Of a DNA stretch of 64,000 nucleotides, positions 16,454 through 24,547 are shown in pieces (the stretch's first letter is position 1; every line of letters starts with the position of its first letter). The notes under the pieces were generated by a model, which saw nothing but the letters and a program-made list of their open reading frames with translations, had not been told where the DNA came from and made no database searches. Position numbers and translations under genes: made by a program. Source of the stretch: Tundrisphaera lichenicola (GTDB lineage Bacteria > Planctomycetota > Planctomycetia > Isosphaerales > Isosphaeraceae); the NCBI RefSeq assembly GCF_051175385.1, contig NZ_CP195106.1, positions 2,790,001-2,854,000 of the forward strand, read 5' to 3'.

Positions 16454-17770
16454 TCAATTCTTCGGGGCGACCTTGGGGGTAGACGCCTTGATGGCCTGCT
16501 GCAATTGCGAGGCGGCCTGGGCGGCACCGGCGGGGACCCCGGCCGGGATCTTGGCGGCACCGGCGGCGGGCGTCGTCTTGATGTTCGCGGGCGTCTTGCC
16601 CCCGGTCGGGACCGGCGGCTCGGTCTCGCCGGCGGCGCTCATCCGCTGGACCTTCGCGTCGAGGCCCGACTTGTAATCGGGGTCTTGCTCTTCGTGGGCC
16701 AGCTTGGTGAAGCCGGTCAGCTTGTTCTCGATCTTCGAGGCCTTCATCAGGTCCTCGTAGACGTTCTTCATCTCGTCGTTCAGCTTCACGTCGAACATCT
16801 GGGCCTGCAGGGTGTTGCGAACGTTCGGGTCGGACAGGCTCCCGGTCTTGACGCTGACCAACTCTTCTCGCTTGATGATGATCCACGCCTCGTCGTTCAC
16901 CTGGATCGGCCCGCTGAAGTCACCATCTTTGGGCTTGTGAGCCGGGTTATTGTCCTTGGGATCACCATCGACCAATTGGGCGAATGCCGGATCGGAGACG
17001 TTCCGGGGGTGGGCGTGGCGGGCCATCGGGTCGGGGAGCATCCCGCCGGAAGACCGGGTCGCCTGGTCGAGCGATCGATCCTTGGCGAGCCGCTCGAACC
17101 CGCCGGGATTCTTGCGCAGCTCTTCCCAGATCTCGTTAGCCGTCCGAACGTCGCGGCACATGATGATCCGGCATCGCATCCTGGGGCTGAAGTTGGCCTC
17201 GAAGGCGTCCTTGATGTCCTGTTCGGTCACCTGGACGCGGGGCTCGGCCAGCTTCCGGAGTGCCAGGGCCGGGTAGATGATGTCGCGGGCATACTGGGCC
17301 GGGCTGATCCCCTTCTCCTTCTCGAGATTCCGGAGCCAGGCGGTCCGGTCGACGCCGGCGGTGGCCATCGCGACCCGATCGATTTCCTGGTCGACTTCCT
17401 GCGGGGTGACTTCCTTCTTCTGCCCCCGGATCGCCTGGTCGATCAGCCGACGGGCGATCAGGGTGTCGAGGATCTTCTGCCCTTCGCGGGCCACGCACTC
17501 GTCGGCGAGTTGCTGACGGGTGATGATCTCTCCGTTGACGATCGCAATCGGGTCGGTGGTGTTGACCGGAACCCGGACTTCCTTCAGCGTCGGCGCCTCG
17601 CCGGTCGGGGCCGCTGCGGGAGCGGGCGCGGGATCCTTGGCGGCGGACTGGGACGGCGGGGTCCGGAACCTCGACAATTGCGCCGATGCCGACCGAGGGC
17701 CGAGCGTGCCGGCGACGGCCGAGGCAATGAGCAGGCAGGCGAGCTTCGATCGGCGGTCCATTGCGATCAT
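16454..17770 (-). CDS. SurA/PpiC-like periplasmic peptidyl-prolyl isomerase
   Basis: 438 residues from ATG 17770, supported by GGAG 10 bases upstream. Signal peptide SKLACLLIASAVAGTL ending at SASA. Then a SurA N-like helical domain (DPIAIVNGEIITRQQLADEC, ILDTLIARRLIDQAI) and a parvulin rotamase domain (RIIMCRDVRTANEIWEEL, GGFERLAKDRSLDQATRSSG, GDFSGPIQV, WIIIKREELV). The C-terminal 60 residues are Ala/Pro/Gly-rich and likely disordered. It would assist folding of exported proteins. It stands alone with a hairpin downstream. Confidence 0.85.
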   Translation of the reverse strand: MIAMDRRSKLACLLIASAVAGTLGPRSASAQLSRFRTPPSQSAAKDPAPAPAAAPTGEAPTLKEVRVPVNTTDPIAIVNGEIITRQQLADECVAREGQKILDTLIARRLIDQAIRGQKKEVTPQEVDQEIDRVAMATAGVDRTAWLRNLEKEKGISPAQYARDIIYPALALRKLAEPRVQVTEQDIKDAFEANFSPRMRCRIIMCRDVRTANEIWEELRKNPGGFERLAKDRSLDQATRSSGGMLPDPMARHAHPRNVSDPAFAQLVDGDPKDNNPAHKPKDGDFSGPIQVNDEAWIIIKREELVSVKTGSLSDPNVRNTLQAQMFDVKLNDEMKNVYEDLMKASKIENKLTGFTKLAHEEQDPDYKSGLDAKVQRMSAAGETEPPVPTGGKTPANIKTTPAAGAAKIPAGVPAGAAQAASQLQQAIKASTPKVAPKN

Positions 17771-17840
17771 CGCGAGGTTTCTCCGTAAACCATCCGGCCG
17801 AGGAATTCGGCTCAAGTCCGGGGACGAACTGGCCGAGACA

Positions 17841-18791
17841 CTAGGATTTCACCCCGATCTGGTCAATGGCAATCCCGGCCGAGTCGGACGACTCGGGCAG
17901 GTCGAGGAAGTGCGTCACCTGGTTCCTCCCCTGTCGCTTCGAGTGATAAAGGGCTCGATCCGCCTTATCGAAGAGTTCCGAGGATGTCGCGTGTCGCTTG
18001 CGGACCGTGGCGACGCCGAAACTGGCCGTCAGCGGTCGAAGCGGCCACTCGTGCCCAATCATGGCCTTCCGGAGTCGATTGGCCAGTTCGCGGGCCAGCT
18101 CGGCGTCGGTGTCGGGCAGGAGGATCGCGAACTCCTCGCCGCCGACTCGACCGATCTCATCATGCTTTCGGACCCCTTCGCGGAGGACCAAGGCCACCCC
18201 CCTGAGGGCGAAATCCCCGGCAGGATGACCATAATCATCATTATACGATTTAAAATTATCTACATCCAGCATTACCAAGGAAAGCGGCAAGTCTTGCTGC
18301 TCGGCCATGAGGGCGTGGGCCCTGATCAGCTCGTGGAACTTCCGGCGGTTCTGGAGGCCGGTCAGCTCGTCGGAGTTGGCGAGCTCGGCCAGTTGGTCGT
18401 TACGCCTCTCCAGCTCCTCCTGGACCGTGATGATCCGGCTGGCGATCCGCAGGCGAATCGCGAGTTCCTTGGCGTTGGGCGGCTTGGTCAGGAAGTCGTC
18501 GGCACCGGCGGCGAGCCCCTGGTAGCGTTCATCCCGGCTCTGCCGGGAGGTCAGCAGTATCAAATAAATGTAGGGCCAGTTCTCCTGCTCGCGGAGCCTC
18601 CGGCAAAGTTCCAGGCCATCCAGGCCGGGCATGACCCAGTCGGATATGACCAGCGAATAGCGATCGACTTGCAACTTCTCCCAGGCCTCGAGACCATCGG
18701 TGACGACGGTGACCTGGTGCCCTTGCCGCTCGAGAATTCGGCGAAGAATCAGGGCGTCGCATGGGTGATCTTCGACAACGAGGATTTTCAT
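17841..18791 (-). CDS. REC-GGDEF diguanylate cyclase
   Basis: 316 residues. Receiver domain about 1-120 with VVEDHPCD, phospho-acceptor Asp51 (VISDWVMPGLDG) and Lys103 (LTKPPN). GGDEF domain about 135-300: DELTGLQNRRKFHE, LDVDNFKSYNDDYGH, and the active-site GGEEF at 217-221. An inhibitory I-site RKHD (208-211) is present five residues before it, so product feedback is likely. It makes cyclic di-GMP from GTP when the receiver is phosphorylated. No partner kinase is adjacent. AGGGA lies 7 bases before the ATG. Confidence 0.92.
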   Translation of the reverse strand: MKILVVEDHPCDALILRRILERQGHQVTVVTDGLEAWEKLQVDRYSLVISDWVMPGLDGLELCRRLREQENWPYIYLILLTSRQSRDERYQGLAAGADDFLTKPPNAKELAIRLRIASRIITVQEELERRNDQLAELANSDELTGLQNRRKFHELIRAHALMAEQQDLPLSLVMLDVDNFKSYNDDYGHPAGDFALRGVALVLREGVRKHDEIGRVGGEEFAILLPDTDAELARELANRLRKAMIGHEWPLRPLTASFGVATVRKRHATSSELFDKADRALYHSKRQGRNQVTHFLDLPESSDSAGIAIDQIGVKS

Positions 18792-18907
18792 CAGATCTTC
18801 CCTTTACGAACCTTGATCTCGGAAAAACGCGATTCCCCCCGGGAAATCCGAACCGGACGATTGGGGGCACTCCCCCCGACCTCCGAAAGGATCAGTCACC
18901 GTCACCC

Positions 18908-19672
18908 CTAATTCCGGCCGGAATTGCGAGGACCTCTTCGAGAGAGACGCTCGGCCTGGGCCTGGGCCGCTCGACGGGCCCGACGTTTCTCGCGGCGAGA
19001 TCGGCGATCAAGCTCGCGTTTCCGGTCGTCCTCCGCGGGATCGCGAGCCGGGGCTGGCCGTAAAGCTCGCCCATCGCGGAGCAGATGATCCAGCCCCCAT
19101 CGGTCGCAGCACAGGCAGTACGTCGAAGGGCCCAATCGCCCCGACCGGCAAGCCGGGCAGGTCTTTCCCCGGTCAAGAACCGGCCCGGGCCAGGGGGAAA
19201 GCCCTGTCCCTAGCAGGATTGTCGGCCGAGGTAGCGATGGTTCACGAGCACCACTCGGCGTTGAGCGGCCTGAGAAGCCTTGGGACGGCTCAACCGCGTC
19301 ATCGGGGCCAGGACGGTGATCCACCACGAGTTCCAGTGCCGCCTGTTGGGCGCCCCGAAACACGCCCACCGCGCGCGGAGCGGGCGGCTCGGGGTCGGAG
19401 CACCCGGCCCACTTCGGCGTCAGTTCGGGTCCGGACTCCACCAATCGGACCGCGAGCCTCGAGGCGGCGGCCAGGGAGAGCGTCACGACGAGATCCTCGG
19501 GCCGCTCCCAGGCCGAGAGCCAGCCTTCGTCATCCAGTGCCGCCAGCAGATCGAGCGTCTCATCGAGCCCGAAACCCGTCGCTCGCGCCAGTTCTTCGGG
19601 GGTCTGCCACGCGACCGGGGCCGCCAGCAACGCCTCGAGGAGGGCCCGGCCGTCTTCCTTCACATCGACCAT
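18908..19672 (-). CDS. zinc-ribbon protein with winged-helix-like N-terminus, unknown
   Basis: 254 residues. Residues about 5-75 resemble a winged helix (ALLEALLAAPVAWQTPEELA, GLDETLDLLAALDDEGWLS). A zinc knuckle CPACRSGRLGPSTYCLCC lies near residues 172-189. The C-terminal 50 residues are very basic (RKRELDRRSRREKRRARRAA), suggesting RNA or DNA contact. It follows two further unknown genes on the same strand (20880-21194 and 19760-20836) and may belong to one unit. I do not recognise the family. Confidence 0.6.
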   Translation of the reverse strand: MVDVKEDGRALLEALLAAPVAWQTPEELARATGFGLDETLDLLAALDDEGWLSAWERPEDLVVTLSLAAASRLAVRLVESGPELTPKWAGCSDPEPPAPRAVGVFRGAQQAALELVVDHRPGPDDAVEPSQGFSGRSTPSGAREPSLPRPTILLGTGLSPWPGPVLDRGKTCPACRSGRLGPSTYCLCCDRWGLDHLLRDGRALRPAPARDPAEDDRKRELDRRSRREKRRARRAAQAQAERLSRRGPRNSGRN

Positions 19673-19759
19673 GACTACCCTTTCACCCTAACCTAATCCT
19701 GGATCCAGGCCCGCCCCATCCGAGACGGGCCTCGCTCGGCCACCTGGCGTCTCGACCTG

Positions 19760-20836
19760 TTAGAACCCGTCCTCCGCGATCGCCGCGGACTCCGATGCGT
19801 CGAGGATCCCCCGGCGATCCAGGTTCAGCCCGATCGCTTCGCCGGGGCGGGCGACCGGCCGGGCCTCGATCTTCGAGGCACGCTCCAGTTCCGCGGCAGA
19901 CGGGGCCTCCAACCCCTCCAGGGCGGCCTCGGCCTCGGCCATCGAGGCGATATATCGGGCCTGGGCCTGGGCCGCCTCGGAGTCGCCGGCCCGGGCCTCG
20001 GCCTCCAGACTCCGGAGGGTCGCCAGCGCCGGGTCGGGGAACTCCGCCAGGCCGGAGAGGACCTTGCGGACCCATCGGAGACGCGGGCCTTCGGGGGCCT
20101 GACGGGCCATCACGAACGACGCGATGCAGGCGTTCGTGTCGCCTTCTTGCCTGGCCCGCTCGACGAACGTCTCCAGCTCATCCTCGCCCCGATCGCGGAG
20201 CGACTCGCAATAGGCGTCGATCAGGCGAGGATTCACCCGGTCGGGCCGATCGGTGGCCAGGTCGATCTTCCGCGAGTCTTCGGGGCTGACCACCCGGTTC
20301 CGGAACCCTTCCAGCTGCCGGAGGCCCCACTCGACGGCGACCTCGTCGCCCGAGTCGACCGCCATCCTCTGGAAGCCGAGGAGGCCATCGAGCGACGGCC
20401 CGGGAGGGCCGCCGGTGACCGGGCGGGTGTAGGCCCGGCCCTCGAACTCCGGGGCGCGGGCCTGGAGTTGCTGCTCCATCAGGTTGAGCCGGAGCAACCG
20501 ATTCGTCTCGCGCTGGAGGCCCTCGATCGAGAGGGTCTCCCGGGCCTTCCGCCGGGCCTCGGTGGCATCGATCAGCCGATCCAGGAACAACCGGGAGGTC
20601 GGGCTGTAGCCTTCGGACTGCTTCAGGAGCCTCGACTGGAGCTCGGCGGCGGCCGCCCCGGCCCGCTCCCGTGCGACCTTCGGCGTCAGGTCGCCGCGGC
20701 GGACCTGCCGCTCCAGCTCGGACCGTGTCGCGCGGAAACCCGAGAGCGCGGCCTCGGCCTCGGCGAAGAACGGCGACGGACGACCGTTCGCCTCCTGGGC
20801 CGCCCGGGACATGGTTTCTCGGAAAGGATTCAGCAC
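19760..20836 (-). CDS. helical/coiled-coil protein, function unknown
   Basis: 358 residues from GTG 20836, preferred because GAGGAG lies 7 bases upstream; the ATG at 20812 is an alternative. Strongly helical, with long charged helices: PFFAEAEAALSGFRATRSEL, KVARERAGAAAAELQSRLL, ATEARRKARETLSIEGLQRE. No signal peptide and no catalytic motif. The shape resembles planctomycete proteins annotated only as hypothetical. It lies between two other unknown genes. The repeated alanine/glutamate-rich helices could make a scaffold or a phage-structural type of fold; neither is supported by anything else nearby. Confidence 0.6.
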   Translation of the reverse strand: MLNPFRETMSRAAQEANGRPSPFFAEAEAALSGFRATRSELERQVRRGDLTPKVARERAGAAAAELQSRLLKQSEGYSPTSRLFLDRLIDATEARRKARETLSIEGLQRETNRLLRLNLMEQQLQARAPEFEGRAYTRPVTGGPPGPSLDGLLGFQRMAVDSGDEVAVEWGLRQLEGFRNRVVSPEDSRKIDLATDRPDRVNPRLIDAYCESLRDRGEDELETFVERARQEGDTNACIASFVMARQAPEGPRLRWVRKVLSGLAEFPDPALATLRSLEAEARAGDSEAAQAQARYIASMAEAEAALEGLEAPSAAELERASKIEARPVARPGEAIGLNLDRRGILDASESAAIAEDGF

Positions 20837-20879
20837 CGGCAAACTCCTCAATACAAGTGATGAAAGCCCACTGATTCAA

Positions 20880-21194
20880 TCAATCTGGCCGATCGTGACC
20901 GGCCCAGGCATCGAGGCCCGAACGTCGGATCGCTTCGAGATAGGCCCGGGAGATGGCCGAGACTCTCGAACCGCCTCGGGCGATGACCGGGACCGCGATC
21001 GAGGGGGAACGCACCCGGGACTCCCAGGAGCCATCGGGCATCCGCGACCACCCGACCCGCCAACCGTCGAGCACCAGCATTTCGGCCAGCCCGGAGGCCA
21101 GTCGCAAGTCCTGGAAGCAGAGCCGGAAAACCGGCCAGTTTCGCTCGGGATTGGGGCAACGTCGCCCTCGATCTTCTGCCTGGCCATCGCCCAC
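20880..21194 (-). CDS. small protein, function unknown
   Basis: 104 residues from GTG 21194, with AAGGG 7 bases upstream. Codon third positions are strongly GC, unlike competing frames over the same bases. The middle reads as a compact alpha/beta unit: PVFRLCFQDLRLASGLAEML, VLDGWRVGWSRMPDGSWES, then SIAVPVIARGGSRVSAISRA. It ends 43 bases before the coiled-coil gene on the same strand. It has no recognised family. Confidence 0.5.
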   Translation of the reverse strand: MGDGQAEDRGRRCPNPERNWPVFRLCFQDLRLASGLAEMLVLDGWRVGWSRMPDGSWESRVRSPSIAVPVIARGGSRVSAISRAYLEAIRRSGLDAWAGHDRPD

Positions 21195-21429
21195 GGATGT
21201 CCCTTCGCCACAGGGCCGAGCATGGTGGGGAACACCACGGAGGGTGCGTCACAAGCCTTCTGTTTCTCGCTCCTTCGGACAATATCGTGGGATCGAGAGA
21301 TGGCTTAACACACATTGCTCGATCCGGGACCGAGGGCCGGCGCGTACCCGAGTGGACAAGCCAATCCATTTCGACCACGATGGATCGAGCGGACGGAGCC
21401 GAGATCGAACGGCATCGGGGAATTTCCAG

Positions 21430-21690
21430 ATGATCAAGGTCGAGCTGTACGGCGTCCCTCGGCTCAGGGCCGGCACGGGGCTGGTCTCGCTGGAGGCCGC
21501 CGACGTCGGGTCGGCCATGATCGAGCTAGGGCGAGCCTGCCCGGCGCTGGAGGGCTCGGTACTGATGGGGGATCGCGTCCACCCGGCCTACAAGCTCAGC
21601 CTCAACGGCGATCGATTCGTCGACGAGCCGGGCACGGCTCTCCTCGAAGGCGATGTCCTGCTGCTGCTGGCCGCCGACGTGGGGGGTTGA
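21430..21690 (+). CDS. MoaD/ThiS-family sulfur-carrier protein
   Basis: 86-residue beta-grasp protein ending in Gly-Gly (LLLLAADVGG), the C-terminus that is adenylated and thiocarboxylated in MoaD. The body shows VELYGVPRLRAGTGLVSLEA, GSAMIELGRACPALEG and the YKLSLNGDRFVDEPG turn. It would donate sulfur to the dithiolene of molybdopterin/tungstopterin. Its stop overlaps the start of the AOR-type oxidoreductase gene by one base (TGATG), so the two are translationally coupled and this carrier is probably dedicated to the tungsten/molybdenum enzyme. moaE, moeB and moaA are not in the window. Confidence 0.82.
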   Translation: MIKVELYGVPRLRAGTGLVSLEAADVGSAMIELGRACPALEGSVLMGDRVHPAYKLSLNGDRFVDEPGTALLEGDVLLLLAADVGG

Positions 21691-23561
21691 TGGTGATGGC
21701 GGGCTATCACGGTCGCTATCTCCGGATCGACCCCCGGGCCGGTCGGTCGGGGTGCATCGCTCTGAGCGAGCGGACGCTCCGCGAATTCATCGGCGGGGTC
21801 GGCCTGGGGACCTGGATCCTGGCGAATGAGGCCCCGGCGGGAGTCGACCCGCTCGGTCCCGACGCCCCGCTGGTCTTCGCGCTGAGCCCCCTGGTCGGGA
21901 GCCCCTTGACGACCTCGGCCAAGTTCGCCGTCGTGGCGATCGGCCCGCTGACCGGTCGGCTCTGCGACGCCCTCTGCTCGTCGCACTTCGCGATCGCGGC
22001 GAAGCGGGCGGGAGTCGACGCGATCGCCCTGGCGGGAGCCTTCGAGGAACCCACGGTCGTCTTCGTCGACGGCCTGGGTCGCGACGAACCACTCGTCGAT
22101 TGTCGACCGGCGGGGGACCTCTGGGGGCTCTCCGCCGCCGAGGCCGAGGCCCGGATCCGAGCGGAGCATGGCCCGGCCTGGCAGGTCGCCGCGATCGGCC
22201 CGGCGGGCGAGCGGCTGATCCCATTCGCCACGATCAGCCATGACGGTCGACACGCCGGACGGGGCGGCCTGGGTGCGGTGATGGGCTCGAAGCGGATCAA
22301 GGCCCTGGCCGTCCGGGGCGACCGGCGGACTCCCCTGGCCGACCCCCGAAGGACCGTCGAACTGGCCCGCGACCTCTCGCGCCGATCGTTCGGCCCGGCG
22401 ACCGAGAAGTATCGAGAGCTGGGGACCGTGGCCAACTTGCTGACCTTCAACCGCTTCGACGCACTGCCGACGCGAAACTTCCAGTCGGGCCACTTCGAAG
22501 GGGCCGACCGGCTGGCCGGTCACGACCTCGGGCCGTCTCCGGTCGTCGCCAAGAAGTCGTGCGCCTCGTGCACCATCGGCTGCGAGCACATCTACGCCGT
22601 CGGCAAGTCGGGCGGGGCCCGGATGGAGTACGAGTCGCTGTTTGCCCTCGGCCCGCTCTGCGGGGTCGACGACCCCGAGGCCGTCCTCCGGGCCGCGGTC
22701 GCGTGCGACGCCGCCGGTCTCGACACGATCTCGACCGGCGGGACGATCGCGTTCTTCATGGAGTGCGTTCAAAGGGGCTGGATCGACGGCCGACTGCCCG
22801 GATCGGGACGGGTCCTGTCGTTCGGCGACGGGCAGGCCGTGACCGGGGCGATCGCCGCGTTGCTCGACCGCGAGGGGATCGGCGAGTGGCTGGCCCTGGG
22901 GAGCCGCCGAGCCGCCGAACGGATCGGCCACGAGGCCCCCGACCTCGCCCCGCACGTCAAGGGGCTCGAACTGCCCGGCTACGACCCCCGGGCCTTGCAT
23001 ACCATGGCGCTCGGGCTGGCCGTCGGGACCCGGGGGGCCGACCACAACCGCTCGGGAGCCTACGAGGCCGACTTCTCGGGCAAGGTCGACCGGCGGGACG
23101 GGGGGGAAGACTCGGCCCTGGCGGCGATCGAGACCGAAGACCGGGCCGCCCTGATCGACAGCCTGATCCTCTGCAAGTTCCTCCGGGGTGTCTTCGGCGA
23201 CCTCTACGCCGAGTCGGCCGAGCTGCTCCGGGCGGTCACCGGTTGGGACATCGACGCCGAGGAACTCCGGAAGGCCGCGAAACGGGTGGTCAACGCCCGG
23301 AAGTGCCTCAACCTCCGGGAAGGCTGGACCCGGGTCGAGGATACCTTGCCCGCGCGATTCCTCGACGAGCGCCCGGCCCCCGACGCCCCATCCCTGTCGA
23401 GAAGCCGACTCGACCTCATGATCGGCTCCTATTATCGAGGGCGAACCTGGGACGCGGCGGGGAGGGTCCCCGAATCGCTCCGCCGCGAGTTGGGGATCGC
23501 CGGGACGGAATTCGGACCTGCGATGGTCAGCGGGGTTGAGTCCGTGTACACTAGGGAATGA
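21690..23561 (+). CDS. aor: aldehyde:ferredoxin oxidoreductase (AOR) family protein
   Basis: 623 residues, the usual AOR length. Tungsten- (or molybdenum-) bis-pyranopterin enzyme oxidising aldehydes to acids with ferredoxin. Seen: the N-terminal GRYLRIDPRAGRS, FIGGVGLGTWIL, GPLTGR and GRGGLGAVMGSKRIKAL (pterin contacts), the cluster motif C291-x2-C294-x3-C298 and the fourth cysteine in VNARKCLNLREGW, with TRGADHNRSG before it. All four Fe-S ligands are present. The start ATG overlaps the MoaD stop by one base. Substrate cannot be read from the sequence. Confidence 0.9.
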   Translation: MVMAGYHGRYLRIDPRAGRSGCIALSERTLREFIGGVGLGTWILANEAPAGVDPLGPDAPLVFALSPLVGSPLTTSAKFAVVAIGPLTGRLCDALCSSHFAIAAKRAGVDAIALAGAFEEPTVVFVDGLGRDEPLVDCRPAGDLWGLSAAEAEARIRAEHGPAWQVAAIGPAGERLIPFATISHDGRHAGRGGLGAVMGSKRIKALAVRGDRRTPLADPRRTVELARDLSRRSFGPATEKYRELGTVANLLTFNRFDALPTRNFQSGHFEGADRLAGHDLGPSPVVAKKSCASCTIGCEHIYAVGKSGGARMEYESLFALGPLCGVDDPEAVLRAAVACDAAGLDTISTGGTIAFFMECVQRGWIDGRLPGSGRVLSFGDGQAVTGAIAALLDREGIGEWLALGSRRAAERIGHEAPDLAPHVKGLELPGYDPRALHTMALGLAVGTRGADHNRSGAYEADFSGKVDRRDGGEDSALAAIETEDRAALIDSLILCKFLRGVFGDLYAESAELLRAVTGWDIDAEELRKAAKRVVNARKCLNLREGWTRVEDTLPARFLDERPAPDAPSLSRSRLDLMIGSYYRGRTWDAAGRVPESLRRELGIAGTEFGPAMVSGVESVYTRE

Positions 23562-23709
23562 TCCCGGAGATGAACCCGCCGGTTCGCTCGCGTGTCCGCT
23601 CCCTGCCCGAAGGATGGTGGCGGGGGCAACGACCCACCCGATCTCGGGCTTCCGGTCGTTCCGGTCGCGAGCCGGCGAAGTGCGAATTGCCCCCTCGGAC
23701 CCCTGCGTG

Positions 23710-24261
23710 ATGGCTGATATCAACAAAGAGACGACTGCCCCGACGTCCGAGACGCCTACCCGATCCCGACGGAGGGTGGCACCCCCACTCCCCCAGGATG
23801 ATGTGGCCCATTCCGCCGTCTCCCGGCTGATGCCCGAGCGCGTCGCCCGAGCCCTGGAACATTCCAAGCTCTGCGCCCGGATCGCCGACGACAACCGGGC
23901 CAAAGATATCCTCCTGCTCGACCTCCGCGTGGCGACCCCGCTGGTCGACTTCTTCATCATCGCCTCGGCCAACTCGCGACGCCAGGCGTACGCGATCGCC
24001 TCGGAGATCGACCAGGAACTGAAGAAGCTGGGCGAGACCAAGCTCGGCATGGAAGGGGCCGAGGAAGGGCGCTGGATCCTGGTCGATTACGGCGACTTCG
24101 TCGTCCACGTCTTCTCCGAAGACGCCCGGACGTATTACGACCTCGAACAGATCTGGGGCGATGTCCCGAGAGTCGAATGGCGCGATCCCGCCCGCATCAA
24201 GTCGGCCCCGGCGGTCGAATCGGCCCCGGATCAACCGGCCGGGGATGAGGACGAGGATTGA
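23710..24261 (+). CDS. rsfS: ribosome silencing factor RsfS
   Basis: 183 residues from ATG 23710. After a disordered N-terminus of about 45 residues comes the RsfS/DUF143 domain (about 50-155): LEHSKLCARIADDNRAKDIL, RVATPLVDFFIIASANSRRQ, GMEGAEEGRWILVDYGDFVV and HVFSEDARTYYDLEQIWGD. It binds ribosomal protein L14 and blocks subunit joining under starvation. The C-terminal acidic tail is not conserved. No clear Shine-Dalgarno; the N-terminal extension could be shorter. It precedes argS on the same strand with repeats between them. Confidence 0.92.
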   Translation: MADINKETTAPTSETPTRSRRRVAPPLPQDDVAHSAVSRLMPERVARALEHSKLCARIADDNRAKDILLLDLRVATPLVDFFIIASANSRRQAYAIASEIDQELKKLGETKLGMEGAEEGRWILVDYGDFVVHVFSEDARTYYDLEQIWGDVPRVEWRDPARIKSAPAVESAPDQPAGDEDED

Positions 24262-24410
24262 CCCGCATCGGACTCAACGGGGAAATCGGATCGGCCGAGA
24301 CCGGGTCGCGTGTTACTGCGCGTCCCGAATCGCGATAGTATCTCGGAACCCCGAGTATCGTCGTGAGAACTTGCGTAGGGCCGTGCTCCTCGTGCCTTCC
24401 TCGCTGACTC

Positions 24411-24428
24411 GGCAGGGCGAGCCCTGCC
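24411..24428. repeat. REP-like palindrome between rsfS and argS
   Basis: GGCAGGGC at 24411-24418 and GCCCTGCC at 24421-24428 are perfect inverted repeats with a 2-base loop, followed by CTACG. A related element lies at 30989-31007 (TAGGGCA/TGCCCTA, also followed by CG). This looks like a small dispersed palindromic repeat family. Confidence 0.5.
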
Positions 24429-24440
24429 CTACGTCGATTG

Positions 24441-24512
24441 CAGAACGAACCCAATCTTCGATGACAGAACGAACCCAATCTCCGGCGACAGAACGAACCC
24501 ATTCTCCGATCC
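24441..24512. repeat. three tandem 24-bp repeats before argS
   Basis: Three head-to-tail units start at 24441, 24465 and 24489. Each begins CAGAACGAACCCAATCT (third copy has T for A at one position) and differs only in its last 7 bases. They end 35 bases before the argS ATG. The rest of the 24262-24547 gap has only the palindrome above. Confidence 0.75.
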
Positions 24513-24547
24513 CTCATCGCGTCCCCCGACTTCCGGTGTGATCCCCC

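Noticed and set aside
20848..21378. Alternative minus-strand frame overlapping the 20880-21194 gene
   Set aside because: Its product is arginine- and proline-rich without protein-like patterning; the 20880-21194 frame has better codon bias and a ribosome binding site.
21588..24050. Long minus-strand open frame of about 820 codons over the AOR and rsfS genes
   Set aside because: It is antisense to two clear families, has no recognisable domain, and is explained by high GC reducing stop codons.
24441..24512. Possible CRISPR array
   Set aside because: Three 24-bp units are directly adjacent with no spacers, and no cas gene is present.
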